Of a DNA stretch of 64,000 bases, positions 50,401 through 54,654 are shown piece after piece (position 1 is the stretch's first letter; each line of letters starts with the position of its first letter). A program made the translations under genes and the position numbers. The DNA lies in NCBI GenBank assembly GCA_963680875.1, contig OY804588.1, forward strand, positions 74,548,829 to 74,612,828, given 5' to 3'. The notes under the pieces are model-generated. The model was given only the letters and a program-made list of their open reading frames with translations. It was not told where the DNA came from and did no database searches. Origin of the DNA: Bathymodiolus brooksi. Lineage: Eukaryota; Mollusca; Bivalvia; Mytilida; Modiolidae.

Positions 50401-51676
50401 TTTCTGATATTATGTTTGAACCTAATTATAATAAGATAACTGAGTCAGCAAGAAAGTCTTTGTTGTTTTTTCCACCAGAAACATCCAAATATTACAAGTT
50501 TGTCAGTGACTTGCGACAGATCAGTGGTTTTCTCCGGAGCCTCCGGTTTCCTCCACCAATAAAAAACTGACTACCACATTGTAACTGAAATATGGTTGAA
50601 AGTGGCACTAAACACCATTAAACAAACAAACAATACAATAAAATTCCTTCTTTTCAGTCTGTTCAATGCTAATCATTAGACAATCAGGGGCTTGTCTCTA
50701 AAGATAAGTGATACATTTTAATTGCTATCTTCTCACTGTTTACACAATACTAAACATGTTTATATTCTACAGTTAACACAGTAATTTGTCATTATATAAA
50801 CATCTACTCTTCTGCCAATCTTACTATTAGAAAAAGGGATTTGCTGTCCTAATGTTTTTGCCAAATTACATGGAAACACAACTGTTTTTAATGTTGTCCT
50901 TAGATGTTGTATGTTACTTAGCAACACAAATTATGCAACAAAATAAACAAGTTACATGGTTACCAGGATGGGTATGTGATTTTTTTTGGGGCTTGTTTCA
51001 GTATTTGTTGACATTGTCATGGTAACAACATAAGTTTGAAACTAGGAGTGTGACCAAAAAAAATCTACAAATTTCTATAATTCTTCATAAATACCACATA
51101 CATGTACTGGAAAACATACAATAGATTTATGATTTCCAAATTAAAATTATACAAGGGGAGATAATTCACTTAAAAACAGCTCTTAATACTAATGATAATA
51201 TTTAGATCTTCTATTGTCTAGTATACATATTGTTTCGAAATAAATAGCTTAATCCAACTTGAAGCACTTTGATAGTGCCATTGTTACAAACTGGTAGCAT
51301 ATGATCACCTCATGGTCAGAAAACTGTGGGTTAGATCACATGACACAGGTCTGGTCAAACCAAAAACCATTTATTAGTATCTTCTACGACCCCAAGATAT
51401 AGCTGAAATACTGCTAAAGTTGGTGATAAACAATCAATCAATCAATCGATATTCTACAAGAACAACTTACCTGTCTATTAATAGATCTAAGACTTGTTTG
51501 GGTGAGGCGAATGTTCTGAAGGTAGCTAAGAATACATTAACATAGGTAGAGTCCAGCTCCCCTTTTAATGTTACTAAACTTTCCACTAGTTTTTCTAGAG
51601 TGCCAGCTGTTATAACTCTTATTTTCTGTGTCTCCCACATAAGGTGAGAAAACTCCTTGGCATTGTCATCCTCCAA
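20380..51676 (-). CDS. Ral guanine nucleotide exchange factor, RalGDS/RGL family (14 exons; 5' end outside window)
   Basis: RalGDS-type proteins activate Ral GTPases downstream of Ras; the RA domain binds Ras-GTP. I traced 14 exons: 51471-51676, 44819-44887, 40529-40713, 36116-36249, 35103-35324, 34095-34198, 31040-31124, 30041-30130, 28938-29179, 27979-28047, 27166-27283, 25039-25182, 24124-24235 and 20380-20525. All have matching phases and, except one acceptor, GT-AG ends; they sum to 642 codons with the stop. Visible residues about 20-150 are RasGEF_N ([19 protein letters not shown]), 185-450 the CDC25 catalytic domain ([61 protein letters not shown]), then a Ser-rich linker and an RA domain from about 535. 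RGL1-3 and RalGDS cannot be told apart here. Two lesions (acceptor at 36250-36251, TAA at 20491-20493) may be real or assembly errors. Confidence 0.9.
20749..23966 (+). repeat. 1.53-1.55 kb tandem segmental duplication, two full copies and a partial third
   Basis: Copy 1 20749-22276, copy 2 22277-23824, partial copy 3 23825-23966. Copies 1 and 2 differ by one 20-bp insertion near 22500 and a handful of substitutions, so the duplication is recent. Small open frames inside (for example 21317-21544 and 22865-23092) are identical in each copy and show no known similarity. A more diverged fragment of the unit's end lies at 23975-24090. The array sits in the last intron of the RalGDS-like gene. Confidence 0.95.
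24124..24235 (-). CDS. RalGDS-like gene, visible exon 13 (RA domain, middle)
   Basis: 112 bp, phase 0 in, 1 out. Encodes [20 protein letters not shown] then [12 protein letters not shown], the helix and following strand of the RA fold. Acceptor TTTTTTATTGTAG, donor GTAAGTTTAC. Confidence 0.88.
24236..24848. other. Intron sequence, nothing recognised
   Basis: Between visible exons 12 and 13 of the RalGDS-like gene. AT-rich, no repeat family recognised. Confidence 0.5.
24849..25018 (-). repeat. tRNA-derived SINE (family 2), partial
   Basis: Matches 7690-7965: GATTCCGAGC, TTTGCTCTTACTCC, TTAGCGAAG and a minus-strand GGGTTCGAGCCC B box. Lies in the intron just downstream of exon 25039-25182. 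Confidence 0.65.
25039..25182 (-). CDS. RalGDS-like gene, visible exon 12 (linker and start of RA domain)
   Basis: 144 bp, phase 0 in and out. Encodes a Ser-rich start, [20 protein letters not shown], then [20 protein letters not shown] and KSIM, the first strands of the Ras-association domain. Acceptor TTTCTTTCAG, donor GTAAGTAG. Confidence 0.88.
25190..25345 (+). repeat. 43-bp tandem repeat beside an acceptor, 4 copies
   Basis: Units share AGTTATCTCCCTTAGTGAAA and AAACCTG. The array begins about 8 bp upstream (in transcript sense) of the acceptor of exon 25039-25182 but does not include it. Confidence 0.8.
25555..25930 (-). repeat. Decayed SINE fragments
   Basis: 25555-25670 retains GGAGGAAACCATAG, CTGGAGAAAACCA and ACAAACTTTATCA of the main SINE family. 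25720-25930 has weak resemblance to the body of SINE family 2 (GATGAGATGATG, TAGACTGACATGTTGA, GGCTAACTCACTGAAAC). Confidence 0.5.
26238..26485 (-). repeat. SINE, main family
   Basis: Plus strand begins GGTTATGGAGTTTAACGCCA, then TTAGTGGAGGAAACTTGAGT, CCCGGAGAAA and a B box on the minus strand (GAGTTCAAATCCC). In an intron of the RalGDS-like gene. Confidence 0.75.
26617..27185 (-). repeat. Minisatellite made of the donor site of exon 27166-27283, about 15 copies
   Basis: Read on the minus strand each unit of about 37 bp is CCACTCCTGGGGTAGGTATA followed by ATTTACTGTCTCCCCC. The first unit is the real exon end, CCCACTCCTGGG|GTAGGTATAA; the others repeat it in the intron. C-run length varies between units. 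Most copies keep GTAGGTAT; a few have GTAGATAT. Confidence 0.9.
27166..27283 (-). CDS. RalGDS-like gene, visible exon 11 (Ser-rich linker)
   Basis: 118 bp, phase 2 in, 0 out. Encodes a poorly conserved linker ([20 protein letters not shown] then [16 protein letters not shown]). Acceptor TTTTATTTTAG; donor GTAGGTATAA after CCTGGG. The donor with about 18 bases of exon is tandemly amplified in the following intron (26617-27165). Confidence 0.75.
27979..28047 (-). CDS. RalGDS-like gene, visible exon 10 (end of catalytic domain, linker)
   Basis: 69 bp, phase 2 in and out. Encodes [20 protein letters not shown], matching the SCxxEPP end of the catalytic domain in RalGDS. Acceptor GGTAATTTCAG, donor GTTGGTAC. 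Confidence 0.85.
28195..28450 (-). repeat. SINE, main family, near full length
   Basis: Plus strand shows GGTGTTTAACGCCACTTTCA, TTTCAGTTATATCGTGGCGG, GGAGGAAACGGGAGTACGC and the inverted head ending at ACCACGGCCCC. Confidence 0.8.
28700..28870 (-). repeat. Strongly decayed SINE copy
   Basis: Only AATGCCATTTGCTATAATAT, GTTGGAGGAGGGAAA and GACAAACTTTATCATAT are recognisable. Confidence 0.45.
28938..29179 (-). CDS. RalGDS-like gene, visible exon 9 (catalytic, C-terminal blocks)
   Basis: 242 bp, phase 0 in, 2 out. Encodes [40 protein letters not shown] and [15 protein letters not shown], the best conserved part of the family. Acceptor CCATTACAG, donor GTAGATAT. Confidence 0.95.
29235..29540 (+). 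repeat. Second SINE subfamily, inserted into a fragment of the main SINE
   Basis: 29235-29271 is a minus-oriented main-family tail (GGTGTTTAATGCCACTT). It is cut by 29272-29540, a plus-oriented element with head GGGCCCGGGTGGCTCAATGA, B box GGGTTCGTGCCC, the shared centre TCTCCGGGTACTCCGG and the tail TTGCTGAAAGTGG followed by an AATCA microsatellite. So two heads are joined to one common centre in this genome. Confidence 0.75.
29640..29778 (+). repeat. 33-bp tandem repeat, 4 copies
   Basis: Unit CAGCCACAATAATATTAATG plus GCCCTCATTACTT. Its frame (29617-29805) is open only because 33 is divisible by three. Confidence 0.9.
29787..29981. mobile_element. MITE with TACAGTGAAACCTG-type ends
   Basis: Left TACAGTGAAACCTGTCTAA, right inverted TACAACTAAACCTGTCTGAA. 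TA at both ends fits a Tc1/mariner-like target. Relatives at 15381-15549 and 54434-54596. Confidence 0.75.
30041..30130 (-). CDS. RalGDS-like gene, visible exon 8
   Basis: 90 bp, phase 0 in and out. Encodes [20 protein letters not shown] and [10 protein letters not shown], the basic loop before the conserved GTVPYLG block. Acceptor ATTTTAAG, donor GTAAGAGG. Confidence 0.88.
30308..30566 (+). repeat. SINE, main family, full length, plus orientation
   Basis: Head GGGTCGTTATGGCCACGATT, B box GAGTTTGAATCC, centre GTTTTCTCCGGGTGCTCC, tail TTGTTGAAAGTGGCGTTAAA. It lies antisense in an intron of the RalGDS-like gene. The best copy for reading the whole element in one direction. Confidence 0.85.
30625..30763. 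mobile_element. Short palindromic MITE
   Basis: Ends AGATTAATGCATCCCTTTTT and its inverse AAAAAGGCATGCATTAATCT. The centre is itself near-palindromic (GATATCAG ... CTTTAGCCC ... CGATATCAG). Confidence 0.65.
31040..31124 (-). CDS. RalGDS-like gene, visible exon 7 (catalytic)
   Basis: 85 bp, phase 2 in, 0 out. Encodes [19 protein letters not shown] then KASREVLMK. Acceptor TTTTTTTTCAG, donor GTATGTTTACC. Confidence 0.92.
31440..32990 (+). repeat. About 165-bp tandem repeat, roughly 8 units, part of a dispersed mollusc-type repeat
   Basis: Units share GGCCATGTTTGTTAATGGAT, AACCTTCCATAGATGCTTCC, TTTCAGAGGAGAAGATTTTT and CCAATCAGAAACAAGAAT. The block ends TTAACGGACGACAGACGCCA, then TTGGCAAGGTGAGCTAAAAA. 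The same ending occurs at 60660-60745 and 61870-61935. The many small frames in it are fragments of the repeat. It sits in the intron between visible exons 6 and 7. Confidence 0.8.
33080..33385. repeat. Dispersed repeat with a 59-bp internal triplication
   Basis: AATATAGCTGTTTTCTAATG recurs at 59-bp spacing three times from 33126 to 33300; each unit has an inverted pair AATGTGACGTT / AACGTCACATT. Then an inverted pair ACTATTGTTGATTTGTT (from 33314) and AACAAATCAACAATAGT (to 33377). Related to 18300-18530. Confidence 0.65.
33391..33731. mobile_element. MITE with about 42-bp TIRs
   Basis: Left TTAGGCCAAAATTAAAAAA then TTCCCGCACCCGAC; right, inverted, TAAGGCCACCCTTAAAAA then TTTCCCGCACCCGAC. 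The interior frame (33452-33682) shows no recognisable protein. Confidence 0.65.
34095..34198 (-). CDS. RalGDS-like gene, visible exon 6 (catalytic)
   Basis: 104 bp, phase 0 in, 2 out. Encodes [20 protein letters not shown] then [13 protein letters not shown], the conserved NFSSL block and catalytic helix region of RasGEFs. Acceptor TTATTTTACAG, donor GTAAGTATTTC. Confidence 0.95.
34362..35145 (-). repeat. Minisatellite made of the donor site of exon 35103-35324, about 15 copies
   Basis: On the minus strand each 52-bp unit (57 bp in variants) reads GAGCTAGAATTATACAGAAA, TGGATAGATATTGCTCAA and GTAAGTATCTCAGC. The first unit is the true exon end and donor; about 14 copies follow in the intron. 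Three units carry AAGCCAAATCTAG instead of CAGCGAGCTAG; two or three have GTAAATAT in place of GTAAGTAT. Reading past the true donor meets TAG after eight codons. Confidence 0.95.
35103..35324 (-). CDS. RalGDS-like gene, visible exon 5 (RasGEF catalytic, start)
   Basis: 222 bp, phase 0 on both sides. Encodes [38 protein letters not shown] and [15 protein letters not shown], the first conserved blocks of the CDC25 homology domain. Acceptor TTTTGTAG, donor CAA|GTAAGTAT. The last 45 or so bases plus the donor are repeated about 14 more times in the downstream intron. Confidence 0.95.
35325..35689. other. Intron sequence, nothing recognised
   Basis: AT-rich spacer between exon 35103-35324 and a SINE. 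Confidence 0.4.
35690..35945 (-). repeat. SINE, main family
   Basis: TTAATGCCACTTTCAACAAT, GTGGAGGAAATGGGAGTATC and a minus-strand GAGTTCGAATCCC B box; head ends near 35945. Intron between visible exons 4 and 5. Confidence 0.75.
36116..36249 (-). CDS. RalGDS-like gene, visible exon 4, acceptor changed from AG to AA
   Basis: Encodes [18 protein letters not shown], then [20 protein letters not shown], the approach to the catalytic domain. Donor GTAAGTTAT follows GATGCA, phase 0 out. The first base is inferred from 29 of 32 upstream tandem copies that read TTTTACAG before ATGGTGG; here the sequence is TTTTACAA (36250-36251 mutated). A TATAG 12 nt downstream (exon then 36116-36237) would keep the frame and drop four residues. 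Using the next upstream copy's AG would run into TAA near 36282. Confidence 0.7.
36184..39064 (-). repeat. 90-bp minisatellite made of the acceptor site of exon 36116-36249, 32 copies
   Basis: On the minus strand each unit reads TATTACCCTAACCTTAACGT (branch-point-like CTAAC), TTATGATTATTTTACAG (acceptor) and then the first 53 or so exon bases ATGGTGGTATAGAGTTCCGT to GATCGTATGATG. Periodicity is exactly 90 bp throughout with one or two substitutions per unit. Because 90 is divisible by three, open frames of more than 900 codons arise on both strands; the minus one is in the frame of the gene. AG is replaced by AA in the unit next to the exon and in the units near 38230 and 38690. Confidence 0.97.
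39113..39382 (-). repeat. SINE, main family, full length
   Basis: GGTGTTTAACGCCACTTGCA, TACCGTGGCGGTCAG, ACCCGGAGGAAATCATCGAC and the inverted head ending ACGACCCC. Confidence 0.8.
39404..40455 (-). repeat. SINE family 2 with an internal 40-bp array of about 18 copies
   Basis: 39404-39450 and 40165-40455 are the two ends of a family 2 SINE (GTGAGTGAGTGATTGTTGTT; ATTCTGATTCCGAGCAAACC; minus-strand B box GGATTCGAACCC). Between them AGAACAAGCTTACATGTTGA and TGAGATGATTTATCATGGCG repeat every 40 bp from about 39450 to 40165. The expansion arose from the element's own interior. Confidence 0.85.
40529..40713 (-). CDS. RalGDS-like gene, visible exon 3 (RasGEF_N, last part)
   Basis: 185 bp, phase 2 in, 1 out. 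Encodes [19 protein letters not shown] then [16 protein letters not shown], matching the end of the RasGEF_N module. Donor GTACGTAT after AGATCTG; acceptor TTTTTCATAG. Confidence 0.9.
40787..41733 (+). mobile_element. CAGTCAAACCTG MITE whose left end has been amplified about 18 times
   Basis: TACAGTCAAACCTGATTTAG at the left and, inverted, TACAGTCAAACCTGTCTAAT at the right mark a MITE of the 19396-19578 family. The left 45-52 bp (GTCAAACCTGATTTAGTGAT, GACCTGTGACCTCTATTAAG) is repeated from 40787 to 41580; a single normal MITE body follows (41560-41733). Confidence 0.9.
42019..42292 (-). repeat. SINE, main family
   Basis: GGTTTATGGTGTTTAATGCC, TTTCAGCTATATTGTGGATG, GGAGGAAACCAGAATACCC and inverted head ending ACGACGCCCC. 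Confidence 0.8.
42293..43049. other. Intron sequence, nothing recognised
   Basis: AT-rich intron of the RalGDS-like gene with a local duplication of ACAGAGACAAAATGGATACT near 42935-42990. Confidence 0.4.
43050..43195 (+). repeat. About 25-bp tandem repeat, 5-6 copies
   Basis: Unit CCTCCCCTCTTGGTGAAATA plus CAAA or a variant. Confidence 0.85.
43500..44818. repeat. Intron with local duplications and SINE debris
   Basis: 43510-43600 keeps a SINE fragment (TTATTGGTGGAGGA). 44036-44365 has about four imperfect copies of CACATGGGGGAATTCAATGG and GGTGAATTTAAAAAAGAAAC. 44410-44450 is an A-rich tract. 44620-44690 has GGACGGACGGACAGACATGG and a GCCTAGCGGCGAGGGC hairpin, resembling the end of a dispersed repeat. 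Confidence 0.55.
44819..44887 (-). CDS. RalGDS-like gene, visible exon 2
   Basis: 69 bp, phase 2 in and 2 out. Encodes [19 protein letters not shown], a charged segment linking helices of RasGEF_N. Acceptor TTTAATATTTCAG, donor GTAGAATA. The intron upstream (44888-51470) contains the Ty3/gypsy element. Confidence 0.8.
44888..45478. other. Intron sequence with a 77-bp duplication
   Basis: A block including TTTTTGTGATACACTAACAT, CAGCATAGGTTACCATAACT and AAGGGTTATTA near 45269-45330 is repeated directly at about 45332-45395. Confidence 0.6.
45792..45933 (+). repeat. 5' LTR
   Basis: Begins TGTAATATCCGTAAATATTT, ends CCAAATATTACA. Unusually short at 142 bp. No obvious TATA box beyond generic AT-rich sequence. 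Confidence 0.95.
45934..45951 (+). promoter_or_regulatory. Putative primer-binding site
   Basis: TTGGCGACGATATGATGG follows the LTR with no gap. TGGCGAC starts are common in gypsy primer sites; I do not assign the tRNA. Confidence 0.6.
46044..50053 (+). pseudogene. gag-pol polyprotein, frameshifted and without an ATG at the expected start
   Basis: Frame 1 (46044-49178) contains gag; two zinc knuckles near residues 234-270 (second one [14 protein letters not shown]); protease DTGA at residue 320; reverse transcriptase with ISDDIIIYG at 600-608; RNase H starting [10 protein letters not shown] at 747; and the integrase zinc module with HEGH at 969 and CLPC at 1002. The frame then breaks at an A run (49113-49117), apparently one base short. 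The rest of integrase continues in another frame to 50053: Asp at 49139, TDNG Asp at 49304 and Glu at 49412, with 35 residues between the last two (DD35E). The reading frame starts at a TTG (46044); an in-frame TGA lies at 46017 and no ATG is near, so the copy probably cannot initiate gag normally. A one-base assembly error at the A run is possible. Confidence 0.9.
50340..50354 (+). promoter_or_regulatory. Polypurine tract
   Basis: AAAGGAAAGGAGAAA directly abuts the 3' LTR, as needed for plus-strand priming. Confidence 0.85.
50355..50496 (+). repeat. 3' LTR
   Basis: 142 bp, matches the 5' LTR with three transitions clustered near base 27-33 and one near base 103. Confidence 0.95.
50631..51284. 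other. Intron sequence, nothing recognised
   Basis: AT-rich; no gene or repeat family seen. Confidence 0.4.
51285..51450 (+). repeat. Decayed SINE tail with ATCA microsatellite
   Basis: ATATAGCTGAAATACTGCTA and AAGTTGGTGATAAACA resemble the 3' end of the SINE family; followed by CAATCAATCAATCAATCGAT. It ends 20 bp from the donor of exon 51471-51676. Confidence 0.55.
51471..51676 (-). CDS. RalGDS-like gene, visible exon 1 (RasGEF_N, first part)
   Basis: Acceptor TTTTTATTTCAG precedes TTGGAGGATGAC; donor follows GATCTATTAATAGACAG. Phase 0 in, phase 2 out, 206 bp. It reads [18 protein letters not shown], then [11 protein letters not shown] and [13 protein letters not shown], the start of the RasGEF N-terminal module. 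Codon 1 is TTG and it is an internal exon, so there must be upstream exons; none is recognised in 51677-64000. Confidence 0.9.
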
Positions 51677-51970
51677 CTGAAATAAAAATAGATATTATCT
51701 ATTTATAACTCGTATCTTCTGTGTCCCCCACATAAGGTGAGAAAACTCCTTGGCATTGTCGTCCTCCAACTGAAATAAAAATAGATATTATCTATTTATA
51801 ACTCTTATTTTCTGTGTTTCCCACATAAGGTGAGAAAACTCCTTGGCATTGTCGTCCTCCAACTGAAATAAAAATAGATATTATCTACAATGTATTTATA
51901 ACTCGTATTTTCTGTGTCTCCCACATAAGGTGAGAAAACTCCTCGTTATTGTCGTCCTCCAACTGAAATA
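51677..51970 (-). repeat. Tandem copies of the acceptor and start of exon 51471-51676 (3 extra copies)
   Basis: On the minus strand each unit of 92-100 bp is ATTATCTATTTTTATTTCAG followed by about 70 exon bases (TTGGAGGACGACAATGCCAA, GGAGTTTTCTCACCTTATGT, GGGAGACACAGAA). Acceptor AG positions: 51677-51678 (true), 51769-51770, 51863-51864, 51963-51964. In the copies the frame stops soon after the duplicated part (ATAAATAGATAA). Confidence 0.93.
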
Positions 51971-52269
51971 AAAATATATATTATTCATCAATTAATGCTT
52001 CTTAACTAACGTATGTCTACTAGTAATTTTTGACAGACAGTTTTATTGGTAGAAGAAAATGAAGTACCAAGAGAAATCCACCAGCCTGTCATTGTAACTA
52101 GTTAATAGGAAAGCTCTTCAATTACACCCTTCCACCTCCCCATGATTATACCAAGAACATGAGAAGATTTATTGATTTAGACATGGATAAATTGAAATAA
52201 AATTTATGCTAAAAATTTGTTATAAAGAAAATATATCACTGCTCCCCTCCCCATCATTAATATGCCAAG

Positions 52270-52302
<33 letters not shown>

Positions 52303-52850
52303 ATGGTATTTTGATATCTCCCATTCATTTCTGATTATCAGAATGATGTGTTATAAAACACAGACAAATGTTACAACAATCACCTAGACAAGATCAGTAC
52401 TTAACACACTCTAGCAAACTATAAGCCTTTACTCACTTCTGTGGTTTTCAGTAAATTTTAGGTAATGTAAATCCCCTCCTTGCCCATTACAATTCTGTTA
52501 TAAAAAATAATTTAATTCAAATTCGAATAGTTTATTGATAGTAAACCATACATTGGCGTGCATCAAGACAATACAATATAATTATAATACATTACATACA
52601 TATGGATAAGTAAAAGATATGCATATAATAATGATATGAAGTATATTAAATTATTCACAGGAACCCGACGTCTAGGGTCAATGGGAAGCACCACTACCAA
52701 CAGAAAGAACCACGTTCTTCCCATCGATAGTGGTACCCCCAGCGAACCCAAATGCCGAATGCCTGTGAACTATGCATTACGTATTCTGTTTGCTTCTTTT
52801 AAAAATTTGTTTTGTTTTGAATAGATCCTTAGGATGAAGAATCTCTCTGA
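51971..52850. other. Non-coding stretch with a poly-C tract
   Basis: 52020-52120 holds a decayed SINE fragment (TTTTATTGGTAGAAGAAAAT). A C run of about 29 lies at 52272-52300. No exon of the RalGDS-like gene was recognised here. Confidence 0.45.
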
Positions 52851-52852
52851 TA

Positions 52853-53366
52853 CAATCCGTCAAAATTCAGTATGGACAATGCATGGACGAGTAAACCGAC
52901 CTGCGCATACATGTATGACCATGGAAATTCCCACTTCGAACAAACATCGTATGTCACGATGAAAAAACCAATCGGGCGATAGCAATTGACCACGTCACAC
53001 TGAACATGTACTAACATCCAATCAAATCATGTTTAACACGCACACCTCCCGAGTTCAATGAGTGGACTAAGAAATAGTAAACAATAATACGTGTACGAAA
53101 TTAACAAACAAAAATCGATATTAAATGCTTTATCTAATATCCAGATGTAATTGTGAACAAAAATAAAATAAAACATAATTTCATGCAGGGACAGTAAATA
53201 AATCATCACTATTAAAAAGCGTCCTTCGCTTAATAAAATAAATCATCACTATTAAAAAGCATCTGACGTACGATGTTTGTTTGAAGTGGGAATTTCCAAG
53301 GTCATGCTTGCGCAGGTCGGTTTACTCGTCCATGCATTGTCCATACTGAATTTTGACGGATTGTAA
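52853..53366. repeat. Inverted repeat with about 100-bp arms
   Basis: ATCCGTCAAAATTCAGTATG and GACAATGCATGGACGAGTAA at 52856-52900 recur inverted at 53310-53364; the arms continue inward through AAATTCCCACTTCGAACAAA (left) and its mirror near 53270-53300. Spacer about 310 bp. The right arm overlaps the LINE fragment. Confidence 0.8.
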
Positions 53367-53990
53367 GATCATCGTCAGCAAAGTTCTAATACTTGGGAAC
53401 AATGCATTGTAACTATTTCTGATATTTTGGTATTTAGGGCAATGTAATATAAAATATTTTTCATCTTCAACCGATGAGGGACAAAATTTACAAAGACGTT
53501 GCTCGCGAGGAGTGCTATTGTAATGACCTGTTTCTATATTAAGACTATGTGCACTTATTCTTATTTTTGTACGGAAAGATCTGTGTTCTTTTGAAAGAGG
53601 AAATTCCAAATAGTTTTGTAATTTAAAAATGCGGAGAATGTAACTTGCCCATTATATTCTTTCGAATGTTCTCAAACTGTTTTAAAGCATTTTTCTCTCA
53701 AAAAAATTAAATAGATGATATTTGAAATCTCTGTCCGAGATGTCCAAAGATGATAATTCAAATTTTTGTTTAATAGAGCTTAACGTTTTATTTAAAGATT
53801 TGTTGAGTTTCTTGTCTTCAATAAAGGCTGATCTTAACAGAGAGTTCCTCGACTCATTGTCGAATTCAATTGTTTTAAGTCTATTGTAATATTTAAACAT
53901 CAATATAAATGATTTAAAACAGGCTGGAATTAGAGACTTCCATGAGCCTACCGGTATATATCTCTCACTTGGTAAAGAGGAAATGAAGAT
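53320..53990 (-). pseudogene. Degenerate fragment of a non-LTR retrotransposon ORF (C-terminal part)
   Basis: Two minus-strand frames (53903-53682 and 53609-53322) read as one interrupted protein: YYNRLKTIEFDNESRNSLLR, then RISAHSLNIETGHYNSTPRE and a Cys/His cluster CKFCPSSVEDEKYFILHC. This kind of CxxC...HC tail is seen at the end of many mollusc retroelement proteins. A stop and a frame change separate the two halves; no reverse transcriptase domain is present. Confidence 0.6.
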
Positions 53991-54433
53991 TTTATCAAAC
54001 CATTCCTTATATCATAGCCACTGTTAGATATTTGGACCATCATGACTCGGATCCCTATATATGCTGGCCTCACAGTCATATCAACGCTAGTTCTTAAGAA
54101 GATGATTAGATTTTCTCATTGGACCATTTGTTAAACTTAGAAACCCAAGAAATCCCCATATACCACAGCCCTTCAACTGCATAGATTTGATTAAAGATAT
54201 TACAATGTTACTCATTCTATCAAATATCAAATTCTATTACTGCTACAAGAGAACAATTTGAAAGATTTACTTAAATTCTCACTTTAATTAATAATTTTCA
54301 TGCCAACTATTGGCCCATCTCTGTCAAAGTCTTTTGGATAAGTGGTTTGACATGACTGAAAGTAATGGCTTACAACCAACAGATAGTCACTGGTCATAAC
54401 TTGACCTATTCCATTCTAACATCTGGATACATG
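53991..54433. other. Non-coding stretch
   Basis: No gene or repeat recognised. Confidence 0.4.
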
Positions 54434-54596
54434 TACAGTGAAACCTGTCTAACCTGAATCCTGTATAAACTGAACTTTAGATCAAGTCCCAAGGAAGGAA
54501 ATCTTTGTAATTTTAATTTGCATAAACAAAACACCTCTCTATTTCGAACACAAAAGATGGTCCCAAGGAGGTTCAGTTTAGACAGGTTTCACTGTA
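54434..54596. mobile_element. MITE with TACAGTGAAACCTG ends
   Basis: Left TACAGTGAAACCTGTCTAAC, right inverted TACAGTGAAACCTGTCTAAA; 163 bp; TA at both ends. Best-preserved copy of this family in the window. Confidence 0.85.
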
Positions 54597-54654
54597 AATG
54601 AAGAGGAGTGGATTTACCAGAAGTTTGTCTAATAACAGATTGTGCCACTGATAT

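Larger units (their letters stand above)
45792..50496 (+). mobile_element. Ty3/gypsy LTR retrotransposon, complete but coding-defective
   Basis: 4,705 bp from LTR to LTR. LTRs of 142 bp each begin TG and end CA and differ at 4 positions (about 2.8%), all transitions, so insertion is fairly recent. It has a primer-binding region directly after the 5' LTR, a gag-pol region in one frame up to the integrase, a polypurine tract directly before the 3' LTR and a perfect 5-bp target duplication AGTTT. Domain order protease, RT, RNase H, integrase is that of Ty3/gypsy. It lies in an intron of the RalGDS-like gene in antisense orientation. Confidence 0.95.
45660..50630 (+). repeat. SINE, main family, split by the Ty3/gypsy element
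   Basis: 45660-45791 carries the head and B box (GAGTTCGAATCTCGATCAG); 50497-50630 carries the centre (TTTTCTCCGGAGCCTCCGG) and the tail. Joining them gives one SINE with AGTTT duplicated at the break (45787-45791, 50497-50501). Another short fragment lies at 45479-45525. Confidence 0.92.
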
